Origin: VRUE01 sp963707965 | Lineage (GTDB): Bacteria > Actinomycetota > Thermoleophilia > Solirubrobacterales > 70-9 | DNA: 64,000 nt | Direction of reading: 5' to 3' | Assembly: GCA_963707965.1 (NCBI GenBank) | Contig: CAVPRR010000005.1 | Location: forward strand, 124,001 to 188,000 | Shown here: positions 54,799-63,196 of the stretch, one piece after another | How the letters are laid out: every line of letters begins with the position of its first letter | Numbering within the stretch: position 1 is the first letter of the stretch | Notes under the pieces: model-generated | The model's input: only the letters and a program-made list of their open reading frames with translations | What the model was told of the DNA's origin: nothing | The model's database searches: none | Position numbers and translations under genes: made by a program

Positions 54799-55212
54799 AT
54801 GGCAGAGCAATGCGTACTCATTCAACCCGGCGACGCGGCCGAGGGCACGACGGGAGTGACCTATGCGGCAGGTGTCTCAGCGAGCACGGCTGGCGCCAGC
54901 GGGCTCTGCCTGCAGCTCGCGAGCCTCCCGCCGGGAGCCAGGGCCCGTGCGCATCTTCACGCAGAGCACGAGACGGCGGCGTACGTCATCGAGGGCGAGA
55001 TGGTGCTCTGGTCCGGCGAGCGGCTCGAGGAGAAGATGGTTGCGGGTCCCGGGGACTTCCTTTACATCCCGAACGGGGTACCGCACCTGGTCGCGAACGC
55101 GAGCGATCGCGAGCCTGCTGTGGCCGTCCTCGCCCGGACCGACCCACACGAGCAAGAGGACATGGTGGCGTTGCCCGAGCTCGACTCGCTGCCTCACGTG
55201 CGAGAGGCCTGA
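54799..55212 (+). CDS. Cupin-domain protein
   Basis: A 137-residue single cupin. The metal-binding motif 1 is present as ARAHLHAEHETAAYVIEGEMVL (H-x-H, E) and motif 2 as GDFLYIPNGVPHLVAN. All three His and the Glu needed for metal are in place. GGAGG lies before the ATG. It probably shares a transcript with the GNAT gene. Its end is followed by a decayed MaoC fragment. Confidence 0.88.
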   Translation: MAEQCVLIQPGDAAEGTTGVTYAAGVSASTAGASGLCLQLASLPPGARARAHLHAEHETAAYVIEGEMVLWSGERLEEKMVAGPGDFLYIPNGVPHLVANASDREPAVAVLARTDPHEQEDMVALPELDSLPHVREA

Positions 55213-55215
55213 TCT

Positions 55216-55383
55216 GACATGCGGTGCGCTAGGACAGAGCTTCTGGCTCCCCTCGACCTCGAGGGTGAGCGGGTGACGACCTGCCACCAGCCGCGGCCCA
55301 CCTCGTCAACGGCGACGATCTTGGCCTTGGCGCGAACGCGGCTGTCGACCGGAACGGGCGCGGGGACTGCGAGGGCGGCCTGC
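55216..55383 (-). pseudogene. MaoC-like dehydratase remnant
   Basis: On the minus strand one frame reads PAPVPVDSRVRAKAKIVAVDEVGRGWWQVVTR. After a frameshift near 55270 it continues LTLEVEGSQKLC in a second frame. Both match the C-terminal half of the intact MaoC-like protein at 61196 (PAPVPADARVRARAEVVSVDEV and FTLEVEGSEKPC). The N-terminal half is gone. It abuts the dead PaaK-like copy, so the two once formed one transcription unit. Confidence 0.85.
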
Positions 55384-56789
55384 CTACACGCCCTGGACTT
55401 CGATCACCTTGTGCTTGCCGGAGTGCGGATGCCGGGGAATCTCTGCAGCGCTCTCGACGAGGATCGGCGGCACCTGCACGCCCCGCTCGGCGAGCACGGC
55501 TCCAAGCCCCGCCTCGATCTCACGGCACACCTGCCGCCCGTCGACGCCGTTCAGCACGGCCTCAACGCGCAGCTCGCCGGCTCCGTAGACGATCTTGTAC
55601 TCCGACAGTGCTGCGATCCCAACCAGCGGGCTGCGCAGGGTGAGTGGGTGGACTTTGATCGTGCCGCCTTCGGTGGCGGGCATCTCGAGCACGTCGTCGC
55701 TGCGCCCCTCGACCGACTTCAACAGCCGGAAGGGACGGCCGCACGGGCAGGGATCCGGCGAGAGGGTGAGCAGGTCGTTCAGCTCATAGCGGATCAGCGG
55801 CTGGGTGCGGTTGAAGAGGTTGGTGATGAGGAGACGGCTGCCCGGCTGCCCGGGGGGAACGGGCCGGTAGTCGTCGTCGACGACCTCGAACAGGACCTGG
55901 TCTTCGAGGATGTGCAGGCCGGTGTGATGGTCGCATTCGACGGCGACGTCAAGCGCCCGTCTCGGTGGCGCCGTAGAATTGAAGGGCCTCTGACTCCAGG
56001 CATCGACGATCCGCTCCTCCATCTCCGGAGTGAGCACCTCGCCCGCAGCGAACGACCATCTGCGGTGCGATTCGCAGCTCGCCGGCGCGCTGGCGTTCCG
56101 CGAGCAGCGCGGCGATGGACGGATAGGTGCCGAGGCCCTCCGGCCGAAAGGCGTTCAGCGCCTCGACCAGATCTCCGATGCGGCAGTGCGGGCGTCGAGT
56201 CGCAGGAAGCGATGGACGCTGACATCGGGCTGCGATTCCATCCGACCAGTCATATGAAGGGGATGGTCGGCGAAGATCGACGCGAAGCGTCGGCGAGGAA
56301 AGCGCGGAGCGAAGTTGAGGAAATCTTGGGCTCGCAATCGGTCCCGCCGGCGAGGACCTCCGTCCAATCGTCTCGACCGTAGACGAATACCCCGCGCCGC
56401 CCACTCGTGCCACCGCTCGCCATCACCCGGTGCTCGCCGAACAGCATCGGTTCGGTGCGCGAATCGGCACCCTCTAACTCCTTCAGGTGTTGCTCGACGC
56501 CCGCCAGGGTGAGGCGACGGTCGGTGACCAGCTCGTCGAAGTTCTCGAGCATCGTCGCCTTGTCGAGCCTCGGCAGCGCGGCCAGGTCGAGATCGTCGCT
56601 CAGATCGATCCCGGTGAAGCGCTCGCGGTAGTGGTGGGAGTTGGCGGCCGCGTAGCGGATTATCGTCAGCAGACGCTCTCGCTGGTGGGCGCGAAGCTGC
56701 TCGACGCTCCACTCGTCGTGGGATTCGAGCGTTTTCGCGAGGCGAAGGGACCGGACGACGTCGGGCACACGCCGCAACCGCTCGATCAT
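55384..56789 (-). pseudogene. PaaK-like adenylate-forming ligase, decayed copy
   Basis: The full length of a PaaK/CoF390-synthetase-like gene is recognisable beside its intact neighbour at 56840, but the frame changes at least four times. The start (MIERLRRVPDVVRSLRLAKTLE) to VFVYGRDDW is in one frame; NFAPRFPRRRFASIFADH, ALNAFRPEGLGTYPSIAALLAERQ, and FYGATETGA use others; and VECDHHTGLHILEDQVLFEV to the stop returns to one frame. The three-prime third is nearly identical to the intact copy. It is a recent tandem duplicate that has lost function. Confidence 0.88.
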
Positions 56790-56839
56790 CCCTCGGCCTC
56801 TCTGTCCATGTCTGTTGGCTGTTGCACTAGCGGGCCCGT

Positions 56840-58237
56840 CTACGCGCCCTGGACTTCGATCACCTTGTGCTTGCCCGAGTGCGGGTGCCGCAGGATCTCC
56901 GCAACGCTCTCGACGAGGATCGGCGGCACCTGCACGCCCCGCTTGGCGAGCACCGCTCCGAGCCCCGTCTCGATCTCATCGCACGCCTGCCGCCCGTCGG
57001 CGCCGGTGAGCACGGCCTCAACGCGCAGCTCACCGGCCCCGTAGACAATTCGATACTCCGACAGCGCACGAACTCCAACCAGCGGGCTGCGCAGTGTCAC
57101 CGGGTGGACCTTGATCGTTCCGCCTTCGGTGGCCGGCATCTCGAGCACGTCGTCGCTGCGCCCCTCGACCGACTTCAACAGCCGGAAGGGACGGCCGCAC
57201 GGGCAGGGATCCGGCGAGAGGGTGAGCAGGTCGTTCAGCTCATAGCGGATCAGCGGCTGGGTGCGGTTGAAGAGGTTGGTGACCAGAAGGCGGCTTCCCG
57301 GCTCGCCGGGGGGAACGGGCCGGTAGTCGTCGTCAACCACCTCGATCTGAACCTGGTCCTCAAACACATGCAAGCCGGCGTGGTGGTCGCACTCGAAGGC
57401 GATGTAGCCGGTCTCAGAGGAGCCATAGCCGTTGAATGGCATCTGGCCGAAGGCGGCTGCGATCCTCTCCCTCATCTCGGCGGTCAGCACCTCACCATTC
57501 GTCACGACTATTCGCGGTGCAATCCGCAGCTCACCGGCAAGCTGGCGCTCGGCGAGCAGCGCGGCGATGGACGCATAGGTGTTGATTCCCTGGGGCTGAA
57601 AGGCGTTGAGCGCCTCGACCAGATCGCCGATCGGAGCACGGGCGTCGAGCCGCAGCAAACGGTTCAGGCCCACGTCGACGCTTCGATTCCAGCGACCGCC
57701 CATATGAAGAAGGCTGTCCGCGGTGATCGCCGCGAGGCGGCGACGCGGCATCCGGGGGGCAAAGTCGCAGTACGCGCCCCAGCAATGCACCAAGCCGGCG
57801 AGGGTTTCCCTCCACTCCGTTCGGCCATAGACGAAGACTCCTCGGCGGCCGCTGGTGCCGCCGCTGGCCATCGCCCGGTACTCGCCGAACAGCATCGGGT
57901 CGGTGTGCGAATCGGCGCCCTCCAGCTCTGTCAGGTGCTGCTTGACGCCCTCCAAGGTGAGGCGCCGGTCCGTCACCAGCTCGTCGAAGTGCTCGAGCAT
58001 CGTCGCCTTGTCGAGCCTCGGCAGCGCGCCCAGGTCGAGGTCGTCGCTGAGCTCGACGCCCGCGAAGTGCTCACGGTAGTAGGGCGAGTGGGTAGCCGCG
58101 TATCGGATGATCGCCAGTAGGCGGTCTCGCTGATGGGCGCGGAGCCGCTCGACGCTCCACTCTTCATGGGCCTCGAGCGTCTTTGCGACGCGAAGGGTGC
58201 GGACCGCCTCCGGCAAGCGGCGCAACCGCTCGATCAT
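56840..58237 (-). CDS. PaaK-like (phenylacetate-CoA ligase/CoF390 synthetase family) adenylating enzyme
   Basis: The intact 465-residue enzyme has the ATP-binding loop MASGGTSGRRGVFVYG near 131-146, the acyl pocket FNGYGSSETGYIAFECDHH, and the adenylate motif LFNRTQPLIRYELNDLLTL with the Arg/Asp typical of PaaK. The zinc-like cluster CPCGRPF follows. PaaK relatives activate aryl or fatty acids to acyl-CoA. The substrate is unknown. Its start overlaps the TetR stop (ATGA), so the regulator and enzyme form one operon, followed by the dead duplicate and the MaoC remnant. Confidence 0.88.
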   Translation of the reverse strand: MIERLRRLPEAVRTLRVAKTLEAHEEWSVERLRAHQRDRLLAIIRYAATHSPYYREHFAGVELSDDLDLGALPRLDKATMLEHFDELVTDRRLTLEGVKQHLTELEGADSHTDPMLFGEYRAMASGGTSGRRGVFVYGRTEWRETLAGLVHCWGAYCDFAPRMPRRRLAAITADSLLHMGGRWNRSVDVGLNRLLRLDARAPIGDLVEALNAFQPQGINTYASIAALLAERQLAGELRIAPRIVVTNGEVLTAEMRERIAAAFGQMPFNGYGSSETGYIAFECDHHAGLHVFEDQVQIEVVDDDYRPVPPGEPGSRLLVTNLFNRTQPLIRYELNDLLTLSPDPCPCGRPFRLLKSVEGRSDDVLEMPATEGGTIKVHPVTLRSPLVGVRALSEYRIVYGAGELRVEAVLTGADGRQACDEIETGLGAVLAKRGVQVPPILVESVAEILRHPHSGKHKVIEVQGA

Positions 58238-58886
58238 CCCTCGGCCTTCCCGTCCTCGCCCCCGCGCGCGCCGCGGAGCAAGGTCAAGCTCGCTTCGATG
58301 ATCAGATCCTCCGGCACCGCATCAGGCGCGACCAGCGCCTCCACACCCAATCCCCGGCCGAGCGCGTTGACGATGATCGCCAGCCGCTCCGGCGAAATTC
58401 GCAAAGGTTTGTCTTCGTGCTTCGTCCAGGTGCGAATCGAAGCTGCGAACGCGGCCAGGCTCTGTTCATGGATCTCGGCGTAGCGAGCACGCAGCTCCTC
58501 GTCGCGGGCGACAACCGTCATGAACTCGATCACCGTGGCCCACCAGTCGCGCTCCGCGGCACCCTCCCGGGCGGCCGGCGCGAAACCTCCGCAACAAAGT
58601 CCTCGGCGCTCGCCGTGGCGGCAAGGGCCTCCGTCCAGACGGTGCGCCTGCGTTCCGCCCGGGCCGCCACCAGCGCCATCATCACGCCCGCCTTGGACTC
58701 GAAGGTCGAGTAGATCGCACCGGTGGTGAAACCCGCCTCGGCCGCTATCCGATCCAACGAGGCGCCGTGGTAACCGTCGCGCCGAAACACGGCCTCCGCC
58801 GCCTCGAGTAGGCGCCGGCGAGTCTCCGCCTTGGCCTCGGCTCGGGTGAGTCGAGGCACAGCCTTCCCTTTGACCAGCGAACCCAT
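58234..58886 (-). CDS. TetR-family regulator (apparent frameshift near 58587)
   Basis: Two frames give one ~217-residue TetR protein. The N-terminal half has TRRRLLEAAEAVFRRDGYHGASLDRIAAEAGFTTGAIYSTFESKAGVM. After VAE the sense continues in another frame as FAPAAREGAAERDWWATVIEFM to the stop at 58234. One surplus G in GCGGAGG explains it. Promoter TTGACT-17-TATGAA places the RNA start next to the ATG at 58886, so it is probably leaderless and autorepressed by the palindromes at 58885-58914. Confidence 0.82.
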
Positions 58887-58914
58887 AATGACATTATTCA
58901 TATAACAATGTTAT
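58885..58914 (-). promoter_or_regulatory. Two TetR-type palindromes at the regulator promoter
   Basis: ATAATGACATTAT (58885-58897; 6-1-6 perfect) and ATAACAATGTTAT (58902-58914; 5-3-5 perfect) are 4 bp apart. They overlap the -10 region (TATGAA) and the start codon of the TetR gene. Promoter -35 TTGACT lies at about 58918-58923 on the minus strand. Confidence 0.7.
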
Positions 58915-59115
58915 CTACAAGTCAAGCGAAGGACGCAGCTCTTGCGAATAGCCCCCGTCATGCTGGCCGGACGATCACAAGGGCCAGGGCTTCGCCGGCT
59001 GACCGCGACGAAGGCGGGGTGGCAGTCGCGGCGGGGCCTGTCAATCCCAGGGTCAGTTGCCTCAGCGCAACGGCGGGTGTACGGTCGCGACACGCCCAAC
59101 CAATGGAGGAAGCCC

Positions 59116-59475
59116 ATGCCAGCTGAGGTCAAGAACTTCGATTCCCCCGACGAGACCCGCCAGTTTGAGGGGAACGGCCAGGCAAAGGTCGTTCAGCTCG
59201 CCGGCCACGCGGTCGCTGAAGGCACCTTTGAGCCAGGCTGGAAGTGGTCGGAGAACGTAAAGCCGATCGCCGGCACCGACTCATGCCAGGTGGCCCATTT
59301 CGGCTATGTGCTTTCGGGCAGCATGCGCATCCTGATGGACGATGGCACGGAGACCGAGGTCAATGCCGGTGACGTGTTCGCTATCCCGCCAGGCCACGAC
59401 GCCGAGGTCCCTGGCCCCGAGGCCTGCGTAATGGTTGACTTCGGCGAGATCGGTGACTACGCGAAGCGGGACTGA
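59116..59475 (+). CDS. Cupin-domain protein
   Basis: A 119-residue single cupin with AEGTFEPGWKWSENVKPIAGTDSCQVAHFGYVLSGSMRI (motif 1) and GDVFAIPPGHDAEVPG (motif 2). Instead of the usual H-x-H it has Trp/Lys in GWKWSEN with one later His, so metal binding by the classical set is doubtful. The start at 59116 has GGAGG 8 nt upstream. The 200-bp gap that follows holds nothing clear until the toxin-antitoxin promoter. Confidence 0.85.
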   Translation: MPAEVKNFDSPDETRQFEGNGQAKVVQLAGHAVAEGTFEPGWKWSENVKPIAGTDSCQVAHFGYVLSGSMRILMDDGTETEVNAGDVFAIPPGHDAEVPGPEACVMVDFGEIGDYAKRD

Positions 59476-59639
59476 ACACCGGCCAGGCGCCTGATCGCGA
59501 TACCGGCCCCCCGCGGCGAACATCGCCCAAGCCGGGGCGATGGTCGATCATGTTCGACAGCTGGGACGCCAGCAAGCGGATCTTGTTGCCGTTGTATGAA
59601 TCGTTCGGTCCCTCCCCTGCGATATTTGACCGACCGAGC

Positions 59640-59668
59640 TTGGACTGTCCGGACAAAAGCCGTACACT
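59640..59668 (+). promoter_or_regulatory. Promoter and operator of the DUF1778-GNAT pair
   Basis: TTGGAC (59640-59645), a 17-bp spacer and TACACT (59663-59668) form a promoter. The perfect 10-bp palindrome TGTCCGGACA (59646-59655) lies in the spacer and is a likely site for the ribbon-helix-helix antitoxin. The start codon follows 8 bp after the -10 box, so the transcript is nearly leaderless. Confidence 0.7.
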
Positions 59669-59676
59669 AATGGCTG

Positions 59677-59958
59677 ATGGTACCGACGACCAGCGCCAAG
59701 ACCCGCCGGATCGAGATCCGGATGACCGATGAGGAGCGCGACCTGGAGCAGGCAGCTGCTGCCGCTCGCGGTCAGACGCTCAGCGAGTTCGTCCGTCAGG
59801 CGGCGCGCCGCGAGGCGGAGGAGGTACTGGCTGAGCAGACGAGCATCGCACTCAATCCGGAAGAGGCCACTCGCTTCCTGGCAGCGCTGGACGACCCCTC
59901 GTCCTTCGAGGCCGGCCTCGGGGCTCTGACCGAGCGTCCCAGCGTCCTCGGCGGTTGA
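59677..59958 (+). CDS. DUF1778-type (TacA-like) antitoxin
   Basis: The 93-residue protein has the ribbon-helix-helix of the family (RRIEIRMTDEERDLEQAAAAARGQTLSEFVRQAA at ~10-43). A C-terminal toxin-neutralising tail contains the family block LNPEEATRFLAALDDP. Its TGA overlaps the TTG start of the GNAT toxin gene. Such pairs inhibit translation by acetylating charged tRNA, with the antitoxin as autorepressor. Confidence 0.9.
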   Translation: MVPTTSAKTRRIEIRMTDEERDLEQAAAAARGQTLSEFVRQAARREAEEVLAEQTSIALNPEEATRFLAALDDPSSFEAGLGALTERPSVLGG

Positions 59959-60479
59959 GCACCCATTTTGGAGCGGTCGAGCCGCTCGAACCGCGCCACA
60001 ACGTCGATCGCTTCGAGTGCGGTCGTGAGCAGCTTGACCGCTGGTTGCGCGCCTATGCCGGGCAAGGTCAGCGCCGAGACACCGCCCGCACCTTCGTGGT
60101 CTGCCGACAAGGGGAGACCGACGTGGTCGGCTACTACACGCTGGTCGCCTCGCAGGTCGAGCAGAGCGAGGCGACGACTGAAGTGCAGAGCGGAACGTCC
60201 AAGCACTTCCCGATCCCCGTCTGCCTGATCGCACGCCTCGCCATTGATCGCTCCGTGCAGGGTGATGGCCTGGGGCGCAGTCTCCTCCTTAACGCCCTGC
60301 AGCGCACCGAGCGCGCCTCGCGCTCGGTCGCCATGCGGGCGGTCCTCGTCCACGCCCTCGACGAGGAAGCCGCCGCCTTCTACACCCGCTTCGGCTTCAG
60401 GCCGGCGAGCACAGAACCACTGACGCTGATGGTCCCGCTTGAGGCCGTCCGCCATACGCTCGACAAGGGGGAGGCATAA
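59955..60479 (+). CDS. GNAT toxin of the TacT/AtaT type
   Basis: A 174-residue acetyltransferase: LEPRHNVDRFECGREQLDRWLR at the N-terminus (the usual toxin opening), ARTFVVCRQGETDVVGYYTL, and the acetyl-CoA loop LAIDRSVQGDGLGRSLLLNAL. Catalytic Tyr/Ser equivalents sit in AAAFYTRFGF. Known relatives acetylate the amino acid on certain aminoacyl-tRNAs. The TTG start overlaps the antitoxin stop (TTGA). The target is not predictable. Confidence 0.9.
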   Translation: MSTHFGAVEPLEPRHNVDRFECGREQLDRWLRAYAGQGQRRDTARTFVVCRQGETDVVGYYTLVASQVEQSEATTEVQSGTSKHFPIPVCLIARLAIDRSVQGDGLGRSLLLNALQRTERASRSVAMRAVLVHALDEEAAAFYTRFGFRPASTEPLTLMVPLEAVRHTLDKGEA

Positions 60480-60484
60480 CGCCC

Positions 60485-61156
60485 ATGGGGGCCGGCGAGA
60501 ACCCAGGGCACGCATATGAGCTCGTGATCTTGGATTGCGACGGCGTGCTGGTCGAAAGCGATCGGATCTCGTTGCGCATTCAGGCAGAGCGAATCTGTGC
60601 GCTTGGCTTGGAGACGACTTACGAGGACTGCGTCCGAGACTTCCTCGGCCTGGGGATGCCGACGACGCTGCAGATCATCGCCGAGCGCTTGGGCCGTCCG
60701 GTACCAGAGAGGTGGATTGCCGAGCTTGATACAGCAGTCCGAGAGGGCTTCATCCGCGAACTGACGCCCATGCCGGGTGTCTCTGAGGCGCTCGACCAGA
60801 TCGAGGTGCCAACATGCATCGCCTCCAGCGGCAGCCACGACAAGATGCGCCTCACCCTCGGGCTCACAGACTTGTACAACCGCTTCGCTGGGCGGATTTT
60901 CTCGGGCGACGAAGTAGAGCTGGGCAAGCCGGCACCAGACCTCTTCCTCCATGCTGCAGAACGTATGTCCGTACCGCCGGAGCGCTGCGTTGTGGTTGAG
61001 GACAGCCCATTTGGTGTGACTGCCGCAAAGGCAGCTGGCATGCGCGCTCTCGGCTTTGCTGCAATGACGCCATCGAAACGCTTGGCGGCCGCCGACTCGG
61101 TCTTCGTGGAGATGGGCGATCTCCCGAGACTCGTGGCCGAGGGCAGCCAGCCGTGA
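60485..61156 (+). CDS. HAD-family hydrolase (beta-phosphoglucomutase/phosphatase-like)
   Basis: A 223-residue HAD protein with the nucleophile block VILDCDGVLVESD near 14-26, a helical cap, CIASSGSHDKMRL (motif II Ser), GKPAPDLFLHAAERM (motif III Lys) and VVVEDSPFGVTAAKAAGM (motif IV). Subfamily marks (DGVLVES, EDS..GV) fit small sugar-phosphate phosphatases or mutases. It starts 5 bp after the toxin stop and may share its transcript. Confidence 0.9.
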   Translation: MGAGENPGHAYELVILDCDGVLVESDRISLRIQAERICALGLETTYEDCVRDFLGLGMPTTLQIIAERLGRPVPERWIAELDTAVREGFIRELTPMPGVSEALDQIEVPTCIASSGSHDKMRLTLGLTDLYNRFAGRIFSGDEVELGKPAPDLFLHAAERMSVPPERCVVVEDSPFGVTAAKAAGMRALGFAAMTPSKRLAAADSVFVEMGDLPRLVAEGSQP

Positions 61157-61195
61157 GGCTGCCCTAAGAGATCTGCCTGGCGCAGCTGCCGCCCG

Positions 61196-61669
61196 TTAGC
61201 CCACGGGCGCCATTACGCGGGTGACGCTGTCGCCGACGAAGCAGGGCTTCTCTGAGCCCTCGACCTCGAGGGTGAAGCGGGTCACCGACTGCCACCAGCC
61301 GCCGCCGACCTCGTCGACCGAGACGACCTCGGCTCGGGCGCGGACCCGGGCATCGGCGGGGACCGGAGCGGGGAAGCGGATCTTGTTCCAGCCGTAGTTG
61401 ACACCCAGGGTGAAGCCGCTGGAGGCGATCATCTCCTTGCGGAAGCCGTCGACCAGCGACAGGGTCAGATTGCCATGGGCGATCGTCGTGCCGAACGGGC
61501 TCTCGCTCTTCGCCCGCTCAACGTCGACGTGGATCCACTGGTCGTCGCCCGAGAGCTCGGCGAACGTGTTGATGTCCTCCTGGGTGACTGTGCGCCACTC
61601 GCTCGGCCCGATCTCCTTCCCGAGCAGCGACTGCATCCCCTCGATGCCCTGTACCTCAACGGTCGCCAT
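61196..61669 (-). CDS. MaoC-like hydratase/dehydratase (hot-dog fold)
   Basis: The 157-residue single hot-dog protein has the catalytic-type block SGDDQWIHVDVERAKSESPFGTTIAHGNLTLSL (with D and H in the places used by (R)-specific enoyl-CoA hydratases) and IRFPAPVPADARVRARAEVVSVDEV. It resembles mycobacterial HtdZ/Rv0130-like proteins. An ATG two codons upstream (61675) is possible. A decayed C-terminal copy lies at 55216-55383. Confidence 0.92.
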   Translation of the reverse strand: MATVEVQGIEGMQSLLGKEIGPSEWRTVTQEDINTFAELSGDDQWIHVDVERAKSESPFGTTIAHGNLTLSLVDGFRKEMIASSGFTLGVNYGWNKIRFPAPVPADARVRARAEVVSVDEVGGGWWQSVTRFTLEVEGSEKPCFVGDSVTRVMAPVG

Positions 61670-61705
61670 CGCCACGGCAGGCTACCGCAGCAGGCAGGAG
61701 CTCGC

Positions 61706-63124
61706 CTACGCGATGAGGCGCACTTCGAAGCTGGGGACGACGAGGGCTCCGGCCCCACCGAGAAGGGCCAGGATGCGGCTGACGTAGGCGGTCGTCTCGG
61801 GAATCGCAGGGACGCAGTCGCACTCCTCGACGGGGGCCGGGCCGGCGTTGTAGGCGGCGAGGGCGAGAGCCGGCGAGCCCAATTGGCGCAGCAGGTCTGA
61901 CATCAGATGAGCCTGGGCGTCCATCGCCGCAACCGGGTCGAAGGGGTCGTGGAGCCCGTAGGCGGCCGCGGTCGAGGGGATGAACTGTGCGATCCCCTGG
62001 GCGCCGGCCGGCGAGACCGCGAACGGGTTGAAATTCGACTCCGCCATCAGCTGCGCGGCGAGCAGCGCGGCGGAGACGTTCCAGCGGGCGGCGGCGCGCA
62101 GGAGCGGCGCCCGGAAGCGGGGTGGAACGAATGACGGAAGGCTGCCGGTGCCCGCGAGAGCGCCGTCTCCCCCGCCGCCCCCCGCTCCCACAGCGTTCCC
62201 GGCCTCCGAGCAGGGGGCCGGGCCGGCCGCATACCCGTAGTGCCAGGGCTCCCACGAGTAGCGCTGCACGAAGCCGAAGGCTCCGGCGTTTGCCGCCAGC
62301 CAGCCATAGGCAGAGGCGGGCCCGAGGTCGAGCTCAGTCGCACATCGGTGCAGCGAACGTCCCGGTGGCGCGACCCAGCGCGGGTCCGGATGGGCGGCGA
62401 ACAGCGCAGCCTGCTCCGCATCGGAGCGGAAGCCTGAACTGACGACGAGAGCGATCCCGGCGCGCGAGGCGGACGCGGACATCCGGTCGAAGGCGGCGGC
62501 CACGTCCAGCCGCATCCCCTCCCCCTGCCGGTAGGCGAGCGGGCCGCTGTAGCCGCCACCGCTGCCCATCGTGGGCAGCGCGCCGCCGGCGCTCGCCGGC
62601 GCGACAGCTTCTGCGACGGCTGACGCTTCGACCTCGACCGGCTCCGCCGGCGCCCCCTCTCCAGCGCGACCCGAAACACGGGCGCCGCCGCCGCCGGCCG
62701 CGCCCGGGTCAACCCGGGCGGCGACCACGGCCCTCACCCTTACAGGAGCAAAGGCCATTCGGTCGGGGAAGGAGACCCGCACCCGCGAGGCGGGGACGCC
62801 GTTTGCGCTGGCGGCCTGGAGGGCGGCCGCCCGCGCCCGCAGCAGGTAGGCGGTTCTCTCCATGTGAAGCGGATTGGGCAGTCCATTCGGCAGGGCCGGT
62901 GGCGAGAGCAGACGCGGCAGGTCGTCGCGCATCGAGCGCGCTGCCGAGATCGCTGCCAGGTCCGCCGCCCGCTGCACCCTGCCCTTGCCGGTTACGGCCC
63001 CGGCGATCGCAACCAGGGCAAGCGCCACCACGATCAGCGCAAGCGCACCCCCGATCGCCGCCAGCAACGCCTGCCCTCCCTCTGTTGCCCCCGGCACGGT
63101 GCGGCGAGCTTCGTTTGGTCGCAT
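61706..63124 (-). CDS. TadG-like anchor fused to VanY-type and lytic-transglycosylase domains
   Basis: The 472-residue protein has three parts. Residues ~10-70 resemble a TadE/TadG pilus-type anchor (GQALLAAIGGALALIVVALALVAIAGAVTG, then RAADLAAISAARSM). Residues ~200-310 form a D-alanyl-D-alanine carboxypeptidase-like (VanY) domain (LVVSSGFRSDAEQAALF, SLHRCATELDLG, WEPWHYGY). Residues ~345-460 form a soluble lytic transglycosylase domain (AESNFNPFAVSPAGAQGIAQFIPSTAAAYG, ALAAYNAGPAPV). It would cut peptidoglycan from outside the membrane. The start at 63124 is the internal ATG (MRPNEARR); an ATG at 63154 is possible. Confidence 0.8.
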   Translation of the reverse strand: MRPNEARRTVPGATEGGQALLAAIGGALALIVVALALVAIAGAVTGKGRVQRAADLAAISAARSMRDDLPRLLSPPALPNGLPNPLHMERTAYLLRARAAALQAASANGVPASRVRVSFPDRMAFAPVRVRAVVAARVDPGAAGGGGARVSGRAGEGAPAEPVEVEASAVAEAVAPASAGGALPTMGSGGGYSGPLAYRQGEGMRLDVAAAFDRMSASASRAGIALVVSSGFRSDAEQAALFAAHPDPRWVAPPGRSLHRCATELDLGPASAYGWLAANAGAFGFVQRYSWEPWHYGYAAGPAPCSEAGNAVGAGGGGGDGALAGTGSLPSFVPPRFRAPLLRAAARWNVSAALLAAQLMAESNFNPFAVSPAGAQGIAQFIPSTAAAYGLHDPFDPVAAMDAQAHLMSDLLRQLGSPALALAAYNAGPAPVEECDCVPAIPETTAYVSRILALLGGAGALVVPSFEVRLIA

Positions 63125-63196
63125 ACCGGCACCCTGCCCGCAGCCGGCGCACACGTGGTGCGCTCAATCGAACAATTCTGTGACAGAAGGGCGCTG

